Origin: Amycolatopsis taiwanensis DSM 45107
GTDB lineage: Bacteria > Actinomycetota > Actinomycetes > Mycobacteriales > Pseudonocardiaceae
Length of the DNA: 57,802 bases
Reading direction: 5' to 3'
Assembly: GCF_000519205.1 (NCBI RefSeq)
Contig: NZ_JAFB01000048.1
Location: forward strand, 1 to 57,802
The position numbers and the translations under genes were made by a program. The notes under the pieces were generated by a model. It saw only the letters and a list, made by a program, of their open reading frames with translations, searched no databases and was not told the origin of the DNA. Positions within the stretch are counted from its first letter, which is position 1; the number at the start of each line of letters is the position of its first letter. Shown here piece by piece: positions 8,206-16,785 of the stretch.

Positions 8206-10143
8206 CTAGAGATACGGGTTATAGGTATTATTCCGCGCGATGCGAGTGCGCCGACGTGCCAGCACGATGGAGACAGTCGCGACAATCGCAATGAGCACGA
8301 CAGCGCCGATGATCCAGAGGTAAGCCGGGAACGAGGAGTCGGCACGGTTCGCCACGACAGGCGACTGGGTGCCCTTGCCCTTGGTACCCGTGTCGCCGGC
8401 GCTGGGTACGCTCCCTGCCTGGCCATTCGGTGCGGTTTGATACTGCGGACCGTCGTGCGACTGTCCGGTCAATGATATGTCCAGGGTCAGCGGGACGACG
8501 TTTCCGAACGAGTGGTCCGGGTCCCCGTCGTCCTTTCCGAGATTCACCCCGATATAGTAGTCGCCGGCCAGACTTTGACTGGCGATCTCCGCAGCGGAGT
8601 CCTCACGGTTTCGATATTCGACCGGAACCGGTTTGCCAGAACTGCTGTCGGACGGCAAGACCACTTCGTGGCCGCCGTACACCGCGTTGTCTCGGCTGAC
8701 GGTTTGTCGGTCTGGTGAGTAGACCGTGGAGTTCATGGCCGCTATGACGGACTCGTCGCTGATTCCGCCATAGTGAACCCTCGCCACCAGAGCCTGTCCC
8801 CATTCGACGTGAACCTTGTAGAAGACATATTCACCGAACTGAATCGCGTCCGTATAGTGCCCGGCGCCGGGCAGCGCCGCGGCTGTGCCGAAGGTGGCGC
8901 CACCGACAACCGAAGATGGCTGGCCACCGGGGTCGACATAATGTGCGACTGTGGTCGTGGGGCCGGGCAGACTGGCCGCATCGACCGGCGGTTCGAAGCC
9001 AACGACGAGTTCGAGTGGAAGAGTGATCGGTTGTCCATCGCTTCCCCGCTTGACGGACAATACGTACCTGCCTGACTCCTGGCACTGTGTGGACAGATCT
9101 GGGTCGCTGGTGTCGAAGGTCTTGACGGCGGTGAGCGGCGCCGCGTCTGAGGCGTTCTCGCTTACTCGCGTGTCATCACCGGAACACTGCTCTCCAGCCG
9201 AGTCGAACAGTGCGAGGTGGAGCGCTTCCACCGTGCCGTGGACTCCTCGTTGGCCCGGAGTGGTCGCGCTGAAGTGCAGTGTCGATCCCTTGGGAAGGTT
9301 TACGGAGTAGTACCGTTCCTGGTCAGGCGCTATGGTGTCGAGATATTGCCCTGCCTGCAGTTGCGGCGCGTTCGAAGGACCACTGCTACCTGTTACCGGG
9401 ATGCCGGCAGGTTCGTAGTTGCGTAGCGCACTCGCTGTCACTCGTGGCAGAACCTGCTCGAGGGTTTTGGAGTCCGGCGCGTCGGTATAGGTGCCGCCGG
9501 TGCTGTTCGCGATGCAGGTGAGTTGCCCGCGTGCCTGCTCATCGACGCCAAGCCCGACAGCGTGCACAACGAGATCAAGACCTTGTCCCGACAAATTCTT
9601 TGCCGTCTCGCACGGATCAGGCGGAGCACAGGTGTCGACACCGTCGGAAACCAGAACAATGGAGCGCGGCCCCTCCCTGGGCAGCGCGTCGGCCGCCACC
9701 TGCAACGCGCGGCCTATCGGCGTGTAACCACGTGCCGTGATTCCTGTCACGGCATTCTTGATGCCGGTCTTGTTGACCGGTCCCGGCGGCTGCAGGACCT
9801 TCACATCCTGGCAACCCGCGGCTTTCTCCGCATCGCTCGAGCCGGTACTGGTTCCATACACGGCCATGCCGACCTGCGCGGCGTCCGGCATGGCGTCGAC
9901 AACCGTGTTCACCGCGCGTTTCGCGGCGTCCATGCGTGTGCCGTTCGCATCGCGCTGGCCCATGGAACCGGACGCGTCGAGAATCAGCATCGTGGGCGCA
10001 TACGGTTTTCGCGACGACGTCTGCTGGGCCTGATGTTCATGACCGAAGTCGGCGGCCGATGCATTCAACGGCACCAGGACGAAGGGCACGGAAATGGCCG
10101 CCGCGCACACCCGGCGTAATGTTGGTTTGATTTTGAATCGCAT
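8206..10143 (-). CDS. Secreted, membrane-anchored von Willebrand factor A domain protein
   Basis: A 645-residue exported protein. Residues 1-30 are a signal peptide (basic start, hydrophobic core AAAISVPFVLVPL, cleavage near ASA-AD). A vWA domain follows, with the metal-binding DASGS (D56, S58, S60), then TPIGRAL and LVSDGVDTC. The middle region, with several cysteines, resembles beta-rich extracellular domains (GRYVLSVKRG). Near residue 610 there is a single membrane span (LWIIGAVVLIAIVATVSIVL) and a short basic tail, so the protein should be fixed in the cytoplasmic membrane and face outwards. vWA domains bind proteins through a divalent metal; the partner is unknown. Homologues are common single genes in actinomycetes. 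Confidence 0.8.
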   Translation of the reverse strand: MRFKIKPTLRRVCAAAISVPFVLVPLNASAADFGHEHQAQQTSSRKPYAPTMLILDASGSMGQRDANGTRMDAAKRAVNTVVDAMPDAAQVGMAVYGTSTGSSDAEKAAGCQDVKVLQPPGPVNKTGIKNAVTGITARGYTPIGRALQVAADALPREGPRSIVLVSDGVDTCAPPDPCETAKNLSGQGLDLVVHAVGLGVDEQARGQLTCIANSTGGTYTDAPDSKTLEQVLPRVTASALRNYEPAGIPVTGSSGPSNAPQLQAGQYLDTIAPDQERYYSVNLPKGSTLHFSATTPGQRGVHGTVEALHLALFDSAGEQCSGDDTRVSENASDAAPLTAVKTFDTSDPDLSTQCQESGRYVLSVKRGSDGQPITLPLELVVGFEPPVDAASLPGPTTTVAHYVDPGGQPSSVVGGATFGTAAALPGAGHYTDAIQFGEYVFYKVHVEWGQALVARVHYGGISDESVIAAMNSTVYSPDRQTVSRDNAVYGGHEVVLPSDSSSGKPVPVEYRNREDSAAEIASQSLAGDYYIGVNLGKDDGDPDHSFGNVVPLTLDISLTGQSHDGPQYQTAPNGQAGSVPSAGDTGTKGKGTQSPVVANRADSSFPAYLWIIGAVVLIAIVATVSIVLARRRTRIARNNTYNPYL

Positions 10144-10323
10144 GATTGTTCCGATCCACTGGGCAGGCGTTCAGTTCCCCAGTACGTAGCGTTCGTGATC
10201 AGATCGTGATGTTATCCAGAATATCACGCGTGCCCTACTGACGTCTGTTTTGCAGTATGCGATGGGTCTTCCGAATGGACGGAACGCGTGAAACGCCAGG
10301 CGCCGCGGAAATTCGATCCGAAT

Positions 10324-10722
10324 TCAGTGCCCACCGAGCGCTTTGGATTGCTCGGGAAGATAGGATCTCGGGCCGGGGCCGCCGGCCACAACCGGTCCGC
10401 CGGGCGTCTCAACCTCCCAAGTGGACGATTCGGGTGCGGGTTGCTGCGGAGCTCGGGTGGTCCGGTCCGCCTGGACCTGTGACGCCGCGTGGTGGTCGGC
10501 GGCCTCGGGCGTTCCGCGACCAGGCAGGGTGATCGGAGCCGCGGTTTCGTCTGGCGCCGGAGCGAATCGTCCTGCCAGCACCGGTGCGGTGCCGGTCGGT
10601 GCGCCCGTGGCGAATTCCGAGGTGGGCCGCTCGCTGCGCTCCGCGAGTCGCGCTTGGCGCCGTTCCGCGCGTAGCTCACTGTCGGTTTTGGACTGACCGT
10701 CCCGGTGCTTGTTGGACAGCAC
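10324..10722 (-). CDS. Proline-rich hypothetical protein
   Basis: A 132-residue product starting at GTG 10720-10722 with a GAAAGGGA ribosome site about nine bases upstream. The first 40 residues are charged and helical (KTDSELRAERRQARLAERSE). The rest is rich in Pro, Ala, Gly and Thr and looks unfolded. No family was recognised. Overlapping frames on both strands are open because of high GC, so coding status depends mainly on the ribosome site. An IS5-type terminal repeat scar lies 55 bp upstream. Confidence 0.4.
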   Translation of the reverse strand: MLSNKHRDGQSKTDSELRAERRQARLAERSERPTSEFATGAPTGTAPVLAGRFAPAPDETAAPITLPGRGTPEAADHHAASQVQADRTTRAPQQPAPESSTWEVETPGGPVVAGGPGPRSYLPEQSKALGGH

Positions 10723-10777
10723 CGGTGAAGTCCCTTTCGAGGTGGCCGGCGGGGCCTCCTTGGGGCCGCCTGGCCGA

Positions 10778-10799
10778 CAGGTTTAGGAACAAGCTCTAA
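10778..10799. repeat. Solitary IS5-type terminal inverted repeat
   Basis: CAGGTTTAGGAACAAGCTCTAA matches the right end of the IS at 2219-3173 (3155-3176) with one difference, including the outer TAA. No transposase is attached, so it is a scar of deletion or recombination between IS copies. It lies directly before the SseB-like gene. Confidence 0.7.
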
Positions 10800-10837
10800 A
10801 GTCTCGACCAAAAGGTACTCCAGAACGGTCGCAGCGA

Positions 10838-11296
10838 GTGGACAGTGGATGGAAGCCGGCCAACGAGATCGAGCGTGACCTCGCGCTCGCGGTGAATGCG
10901 GGAGACACGCGTGAGTACGCACGGAAGGTGTTGTCGGCCGAGCTGTTTCTGCCGGTGCCGCCCGAAGAAGACGACGCCAGGACCGAACTGGCGCGGGAAC
11001 TGGGGCTGGAGTTCGATCACGTGCTCGCCTTCACCTCACTCGCCGGAATGTCCACTGTGCTCGGTGAGCGGGTCCGCGAGTACCACAAGGGAGACTTCGC
11101 GACACTGGCCCGGTTCTGGCCGAACCCCGGCGTGGTGCTCGCGCTCAACCCCGGCCTGCCGATCAATGCGTCCCTCCCATTGAACGTGCTCACCGGACTC
11201 GCCGACGGCGACGAGTCGCTGGTCGGCTCCGACGATGTCCGCGCAGTGCTGAACGACGAGGTGGACAACCAGATCCGGCGTCGTCGCCCCAGTTGA
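10838..11296 (+). pseudogene. SseB-like N-terminal domain protein, C-terminally truncated
   Basis: The 152-residue frame reads WKPANEIERDLALAVNAGD, KVLSAELFLPVPPEE, ATLARFWPNPGVVLALNPGLP. This is the pattern of the SseB N-terminal domain found in many actinobacterial proteins of unknown role. The GTG at 10838 lacks a good ribosome site, and the frame is open back to the IS scar, so the start is uncertain. Similarity stops near residue 145, and the last residues (QIRRRRPS) come from the opposite strand of the PadR remnant. Both genes appear to have lost their 3' ends at one deletion point near 11275. Confidence 0.5.
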
Positions 11297-11692
11297 TGCT
11301 CCGTTGCAGCTTTCGCAGCTCTTTGTGCCGTTCACGGGCCATGTCACGGGTGTTGGCGAGGATTTGGCGGCCCTCTTCCGGCTCGACAGCACCGAGGAAG
11401 GCGACGCGTAGCGGCAGGTCGTCGCGTCGGGCCTTGGGGTTGGGCGGTTCGAGCAGCCAGCGGCGCAGCTCGGCGCGGCCCGCGTCGGTGATGGCGTATT
11501 CCTTGCGGCTGCGTGGTCCCTCGGCGCTGATGGTGATGAGCTAGGCCTCGGCGAGTTTGCCCAGCTCGGTGTAGACCTGGCTCTGCGTGGGCGGCCAGAC
11601 GTTGGCCAGTGAAAGGTCGAACACCGGATCAGGTCCCAGCCGCAGCCCGGTTCGTCGCTGAGCAGGCCAAGCAGCGAGTGTCTGAGGCTCAT
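11290..11692 (-). pseudogene. PadR-family regulator, frameshifted with an internal stop
   Basis: It starts MSLRHSLLGLLSDEPGCGWDL, a typical PadR N-terminus. The frame then shifts near 11625 and continues VFDLSLANVWPPTQSQVYTELGKLAEA, meets an in-frame TAG at 11541-11543, and goes on ITISAEGPRSRKEYAITDAGRAEL and REEVEPEEGR-like helices to SINWGDD. The 3' end is fused to the SseB-like remnant without a proper stop. PadR proteins are winged-helix repressors. It is divergent from the membrane protein at 11783, its likely former target. Confidence 0.75.
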
Positions 11693-11699
11693 GCTCACA

Positions 11700-11745
11700 T
11701 CTTACATTCCAGACTTGACATGTCTACCTTGGAACTTCTAGTTTT
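11700..11745. promoter_or_regulatory. Divergent promoter with PadR-like palindrome
   Basis: TTCCAGAC-TTGACAT-GTCTACCTTGGAA (11707-11734) is an imperfect palindrome with the inner dyad AGAC/GTCT around ACATGT, the type bound by PadR regulators. TTGACA (11715-11720) could be a -35 for the rightward gene. It lies between the padR remnant and the membrane protein. Confidence 0.4.
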
Positions 11746-11782
11746 GACCTGTCGTCGTTGGAACGTCGCCCTGGGAGAACTC

Positions 11783-12358
11783 GTGAAATTTCTGTTGACC
11801 TTCCTGCCCTGGATCGTCTTCGCCGTGGCCGGCACGCAGCTCGACTGGCGCTACGCCGGGCTGATCGGTCTTGGACTGGCCACCATCTTGTTCGTGGTCG
11901 AGCGCATCAAGCGCAACCCATTGGACTCACTGGTGATCGAGATGAGCAGCATCATCTACTTCGCCGCGATCACCATCTTCGCGTTCGCGGACCCGTCATC
12001 GCCACTGCGCACCATCCTGGTCGGGCTGGCCTCGGCCTGGCTGGCACTGACGGCCTGGGGCTCGCTCGCCGTCGGCGCGCCGTTCACCCTCGGCATCGCG
12101 AAGCGCGTGGTCGAACGCGAAGCCTGGGACCACCCGCTGTTCCGCCGGACCAACGTCGTGATCACCACGGTCTGGGCCACGAGCTTCACCGTGGAGGCGA
12201 TCGCGCTGACGATGCTGCTCGCTTTCGCACCGCACGCGAGCGTCGCCACGGTTATCATCAAGATCGCCGCCTTCGCCGTGCCAGTGACCTTCACCATGCG
12301 CTACAGCGCTCTCGCTGAAGTCCGTGCCCAGCGCCTCGCCGCCCAGGGGCTCCTGTGA
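11783..12358 (+). CDS. Polytopic membrane protein
   Basis: A 191-residue integral membrane protein with about six hydrophobic spans (LLTFLPWIVFAVAG, YAGLIGLGLATILFVV, IIYFAAITIFAFA, ILVGLASAWLALTAWGSL, VVITTVWATSFTVEAIALTMLLAF, VIIKIAAFAVPVTF). GTG 11783 is preferred over the upstream ATG 11720 because GGGAG sits eight bases before it and the hydrophobic part starts there. The family was not recognised with confidence; the layout recalls small integral membrane proteins regulated by adjacent PadR repressors. Since that repressor is broken, expression may be constitutive. Confidence 0.6.
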   Translation: MKFLLTFLPWIVFAVAGTQLDWRYAGLIGLGLATILFVVERIKRNPLDSLVIEMSSIIYFAAITIFAFADPSSPLRTILVGLASAWLALTAWGSLAVGAPFTLGIAKRVVEREAWDHPLFRRTNVVITTVWATSFTVEAIALTMLLAFAPHASVATVIIKIAAFAVPVTFTMRYSALAEVRAQRLAAQGLL

Positions 12359-12422
12359 CTTCCATCCACCCGCAGGGCAACTACGGCCTCGTCGCCGGAA
12401 CTGTTCTGGGTTGGGAACTGTT

Positions 12423-15400
12423 GTGAATACAGGCGATCAGGGCCAACTGGGCGCACGTGTCCGGCGATTTCGGCGCAGCGCCGGGCTGACCCAGCAGGAA
12501 GCGGCGGAGCTGGCTGGGCTGAGTGTGGGAGCCCTGCGCGATATCGAGCAGGGGCGGGTCCTGCGGCCGCGCGGCTCGACCTTGCGCCGGCTTGGCGCGG
12601 CGCTGGAGCTGGCGCGGGCCGAGCTCGCCGAGCTGACTCGCGAAGCGAATGAGGGCTCCGCCGTCGGCGTGCGGATCGAGGTGCTCGGGCCGTTGCGCGT
12701 GGTCGTGCGCGGCGAGCCGGTTGATCTGGGATCGGAGAAGCAAAGTGCCATTCTCGGACTGTTGGCCTTGTCGCCGAACCTCCCGGTGAGCCGTAACGCC
12801 CTCCTCGACGTGGTGTGGGGCGACCACCCCGCCGACCGCGCGATCGACTCACTGCACTCGCAAGTTTCCCGGCTGCGCCGGCGGCTGCAGCCCGACGGAC
12901 CGGACTCCGACTCGTCGGGAGTGCTGGTCGCCAGTGGCGGTGGTTACCAATTGACGGTGACCGACGGCCAGCATGACCTGCTCACTTTCCACCAGCTCGT
13001 TGCGCAGGCGCGGTGCATGCGGGAGGAGGGCGAGCCGAACGAAGCCTGCCGTCTGTTCGCCGAGGCGGTGGCGCTGTGGCGGGGCGAGCCGCTCGCCGAG
13101 CTGTCCGCGCTGCAGTCACATCCAATGGTTGTCGCGCTCGTCCGCGAACACCGGCAGGTCGTGGTGGAGTACGCCGAGATCGCAAGTGAAGTGGGGCGCT
13201 ACCACGACGTCCTGCCACTGCTGCAGCAACTGGCCGAGCTCGACCCCGTGCACGAAGCGGTGCACGCGCAGCTGATGATCGCGCTGGCCGGCAGTGGCCA
13301 GCAGGCCGCCGCGCTGAATGTCTTCGACTCGCTGCGCCGGAGGCTGGCGGACGAACTCGGCGCGGATCCCGGGGTCGAGCTGACCACCGCCTACCAGCGC
13401 GTGCTCCGCCAGGAGGTGTCCCGGCCGGATTGCGCTCCCGTCGCCGCCCATCGCCAGCTGCCACCCGACATCGTCGACTTCAGTGGCCGTACCGAACAGC
13501 TGCGGGAATTGCGGTCCTCCCCGGAAGGCGACCTGCCCGCGCTCACGATGATCGAGGGGATGGGCGGCGTCGGCAAGACCCGGCTCGCCGTGCATCTCGC
13601 GCACCGGCTGCTCGCCGCCGGCCATTACTCCGACGCCCAGCTCTATGTGGATCTGCGGGGGTACTCGACCAAACCACCCGCCGATCCGGCGGCCGTGTTG
13701 GCCTCGTTCCTGCGCCTGTTCGGCGTCCCCAGCGACCAGATCCCGCCTGGCCTCGACGAGCGAGCCGCCATGTATCGCGATCGTATGTACGACAAGAACG
13801 TGTTGGTGCTGCTGGACAACGCGGCGAGCGAGGACCAGGTGCTGCCACTGCTGCCCACCGGATCAAGGAACGCGGTGCTGATCACGAGCCGCCGCGCGAT
13901 GGCTCTTGACGGCTCCCGCACGCTGTCGCTGGACGTGTTTACCACCGAAGAAGCGCGGGAGCTGCTGATCCGGGTGGTAGGGGCCAGCCGGGTGGATGCG
14001 GAACCGGTGGCGGCCGCCCGGGTGGTGGAACTGTGCGGCCGGCTGCCGCTGGCCGTCGCGCTCGTCGCCCGGCGCTTGCAGTCCCGGTCGGCATGGACGT
14101 TCGCCGCGCTGGCCGACCGGCTCGCGCAGGCCGAGAATCGACTGAGTGAACTGGCCGCGGGGAGCCGGCGACTGCGCGCCGTGTTCGACCTTTCCTACCA
14201 GGCACTGTGCCCCATTGAGCAGCGGATGTTCCGGTTGCTCGGACTGCATCCCGGCGACGACTTCACCGCCGACTCCGCCGCGACGCTGGCCGGGCTCGCC
14301 CCCGGTGAAGCGCAGGTGCTGGACCGCCTCGTGGACGAGCACTTGGTGATCCAGGTGACCGAGCAGCGCTACCGGTTGCACAACCTGGTTGCGGAGTATG
14401 CGCGCAGTTTGGTCATGGACGGCGAGTCGGAGTCGTCGCGCCGGACAGCGCTGACCCGCCTGCTCGACTTCTACCTGCATGCGGCGGCCCGCGCGACCCA
14501 ACTGATCCACTCGTACCAGGAGCCCTTGGAGCTCGTGGGTGCGGAGCCCAAGTACCTGCCCGAGCTGAAGGACCGGGAGGGCGCGAAGCAATGGCTCGAC
14601 GGCAACCGCGCGAACCTCGTCACGGCTGGAACCCTCGCGGCCGAACAGGGATGGCCGGTACATGCGTGGCAGCTGACCCGGACGTTGCGGAAGTACTTGG
14701 ATCTCTACGGCTGCGGTGAAGCAGATTACGACTGGGTGCGCGTCAACGAGGCAGCACTCGCGGCGGCCGTGGCCGCGGACGACTCGGTCGGCGCCGTGCT
14801 CACCCGGAACCAGCTGGCCAGGGCGTACCTCAACCATGGACGTGTCAAGGACGCCCGCGAGCAGCTGCGGCTGGCGCGGGACTTCCGCCGCGACGCGGGA
14901 CACCGCTCGTTCGAGATCGACACGCTTCTGTTGCTGGCGATGCTCAGCTACCAGGTGGGCGACTTCTCGGTATCACGCAAGTACGGTCGCAGCGCACTTG
15001 AGCTGGCCATCGGGCACGATCCCCACGCCGAATGCGTGATACGCGCCATGGGCGGCTACGTGCTGGGCGTGCTCGGCCACTACGACCTGGCGCTGAACCA
15101 TCTCCGGCGTGGGCTCGATTTGTCCGGCCAGATTGGCGACTGGGACGGGAGCATCTATGCACTCGCCGGTATCGGCGACGTCTGTCGGCGGCTGGGCCAC
15201 TACTCCGAGGCAATCCAATACCTGGAAGCCGCGCTGACCCTGACCACGGAAGAGCAACTGATCGGGCGGCTGGCGGTTCCGCGGCATCGCCTCGGCAAGG
15301 TGTACCGAGATCTGGGCCGCCATCGCCAAGCGCTGGAGAACTTCGCTGAGGCGCTCAGGGTAGGGCGCCTGACCCGGGACCAGGCACTCGTCTGCGAGGC

Positions 15401-15821
15401 GTTGATTGATTTCGGTGCGACGCACCGGGACACCGGCAACCTGCAGACCGCCCACGATCTTCTCGACCAGGGTCTGCGGTTGGCCATCAGCCGCAACCAG
15501 CGGTACCAGGAGGCTCGTGCGCTCTCTGAACTGGGGGAGTTGCACGACCGCGCCGGCCGGTCCGCGCTGGCGGAGAGCCAGCGGCGGCGGGCGTACGACC
15601 TGTTCGAGGAACTGGGCGCCCCTGAGACGCCCAGATGCGCGACCTCATCGCGTAACTCGGGCCCCGGCGGAAAGCACCTTCCGGCGCTGCCGATCTTGGT
15701 TCCCGGCGGGTCCGGGAGTTTCCTTGTGTTCACGTGGGTTTCTCCGCTGTTGGTCAAGCAGCGCCATGACTGCTCGTCTCCCGTTTTGAATAATGCTCAA
15801 ACTAAAACAGAGGTCATTTGA
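12423..15821 (+). CDS. AfsR/SARP-type regulator with XRE, BTAD, NB-ARC and TPR domains
   Basis: A large transcriptional regulator of about 1,130 residues. GTG 12423 begins VNTGDQGQLGARVRRFR. Domains in order are: XRE helix-turn-helix (about 8-60), OmpR-like winged helix (about 80-165, IEVLGPLRVVVRGEPVDLG), BTAD (about 170-325), NB-ARC ATPase with P-loop GMGGVGKTRLA (about 378-388), LVLLDNAASEDQ and GRLPLAVALVARRL, then TPR units from about 790. Such proteins switch on secondary metabolism genes. An N-terminal XRE added to a SARP is less usual. The C-terminus looks shifted: after FEELGAP the family would end RMRDLIA at the stop at 15653-15655 in another frame, so the last 60 residues are probably a frameshift tail. 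Confidence 0.8.
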   Translation: MNTGDQGQLGARVRRFRRSAGLTQQEAAELAGLSVGALRDIEQGRVLRPRGSTLRRLGAALELARAELAELTREANEGSAVGVRIEVLGPLRVVVRGEPVDLGSEKQSAILGLLALSPNLPVSRNALLDVVWGDHPADRAIDSLHSQVSRLRRRLQPDGPDSDSSGVLVASGGGYQLTVTDGQHDLLTFHQLVAQARCMREEGEPNEACRLFAEAVALWRGEPLAELSALQSHPMVVALVREHRQVVVEYAEIASEVGRYHDVLPLLQQLAELDPVHEAVHAQLMIALAGSGQQAAALNVFDSLRRRLADELGADPGVELTTAYQRVLRQEVSRPDCAPVAAHRQLPPDIVDFSGRTEQLRELRSSPEGDLPALTMIEGMGGVGKTRLAVHLAHRLLAAGHYSDAQLYVDLRGYSTKPPADPAAVLASFLRLFGVPSDQIPPGLDERAAMYRDRMYDKNVLVLLDNAASEDQVLPLLPTGSRNAVLITSRRAMALDGSRTLSLDVFTTEEARELLIRVVGASRVDAEPVAAARVVELCGRLPLAVALVARRLQSRSAWTFAALADRLAQAENRLSELAAGSRRLRAVFDLSYQALCPIEQRMFRLLGLHPGDDFTADSAATLAGLAPGEAQVLDRLVDEHLVIQVTEQRYRLHNLVAEYARSLVMDGESESSRRTALTRLLDFYLHAAARATQLIHSYQEPLELVGAEPKYLPELKDREGAKQWLDGNRANLVTAGTLAAEQGWPVHAWQLTRTLRKYLDLYGCGEADYDWVRVNEAALAAAVAADDSVGAVLTRNQLARAYLNHGRVKDAREQLRLARDFRRDAGHRSFEIDTLLLLAMLSYQVGDFSVSRKYGRSALELAIGHDPHAECVIRAMGGYVLGVLGHYDLALNHLRRGLDLSGQIGDWDGSIYALAGIGDVCRRLGHYSEAIQYLEAALTLTTEEQLIGRLAVPRHRLGKVYRDLGRHRQALENFAEALRVGRLTRDQALVCEALIDFGATHRDTGNLQTAHDLLDQGLRLAISRNQRYQEARALSELGELHDRAGRSALAESQRRRAYDLFEELGAPETPRCATSSRNSGPGGKHLPALPILVPGGSGSFLVFTWVSPLLVKQRHDCSSPVLNNAQTKTEVI

Positions 15822-16764
15822 CTGACAGCGGCTCGATGAGCGGGAGGATTCCTTCGGCCTGCGGAGTGCCGAGTTGCACGAACAACTCGTGTGCCTGCCG
15901 CCAATGGCTCCGCGCGAGTTCGGCTCGCCCCGCGCACCGGTGCAACTCGGGGAGTTCGTGGAGGGAGCGCGCCTCGTAGTACCGCTCGCCCCGCCTGACC
16001 GCCAGTCTGCGCCCTTGCTCCAGAAGGTCGTAGGCCATGGCGAGACTGCCGAGGTCGCGGTAGGCCACGCCCAGCTCGATCAGTACCTCGCTCTCCGCGA
16101 CCGGCCCACCGGTGGTCCGCCTGATCCGCTGCGCCTCCTATAGGTTTGTCAGCGCGTCGTCGAGCAACCCCAATTCGCGGTACAGCTCGCCGAGCCGGAG
16201 CCGGGACCGGCCCTCCCGCACGAGCTGACGGTTCGACGTGGCGACCGACTGCGCCTGATTCAGACTTTCCAGCGCCTCGGCATACCGGCCCATCCGCCGG
16301 TGCACATCACCGATGCCAGCGAGGGCATGGCTTTCCCCATCCGCGTTCCCGGTCTGGCGGAACAGAACGAGCCCCAGCCGGAAGCTGGCCAGCGCCTCGT
16401 CCAGGCGACCGAGCACCGCCAGCACCTCAGCCAGTTCCACCCGCAACACACCCTCCTGATATGGATCGCGTCCGGCGCACAGCTGGACCGCCCGATCGGC
16501 ATGCTGGAGCGCCTCCGCGAACTCGCCGAGCCGTGCGCAAACGACGACCAGGGCTTCAAGCGTGCCCGCCTCGAACTGACGATGCTTCGCTTCCCGGTGA
16601 GCCCCCAGCGCCAGATGGAGGTGGTCACGTGCCTCAGCCATCCGCCCGTGGTGGCGATACACCCTGGCCAGATCAGCGAACGCGACCTGCTGCTGCCAGC
16701 ACTCCGCGTTGTTGGCATCGAGGGCAATCGCATCCACCAACTTGACGGTCTGCCTCGCGGCCAT
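15814..16764 (-). pseudogene. TPR tail of a second AfsR-like regulator, interrupted by a stop
   Basis: In one continuous minus-strand frame, TPR units (FADLARVYRHHGRMAEARDH, GESHALAGIGDVHRRMGRYAEAL, LRLGELYRELGLLDDALTNL) are broken by a TAG at 16138-16140 and resume as VAYRDLGSLAMAYDLLEQG and LARSHWRQAHELF. The N-terminal regulatory and NB-ARC parts are missing. The arrangement is tail to tail with the complete AfsR-type gene, whose shifted C-terminus overlaps it. The 5' break near 16770 abuts the truncated ATPase gene on the other strand, so one rearrangement removed the starts of both. Confidence 0.7.
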
Positions 16765-16785
16765 GATCGGCGCTTTCTCGACGTC

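Noticed and set aside
10224..10922. Minus-strand ORF of 232 codons
   Set aside because: It overlaps better supported frames and the IS scar, with Arg/Pro-rich shadow composition and no ribosome site.
16300..16785. N-terminal extension of the ATPase ORF
   Set aside because: These codons are antisense to a clear TPR-coding frame and have no protein-like pattern of their own.
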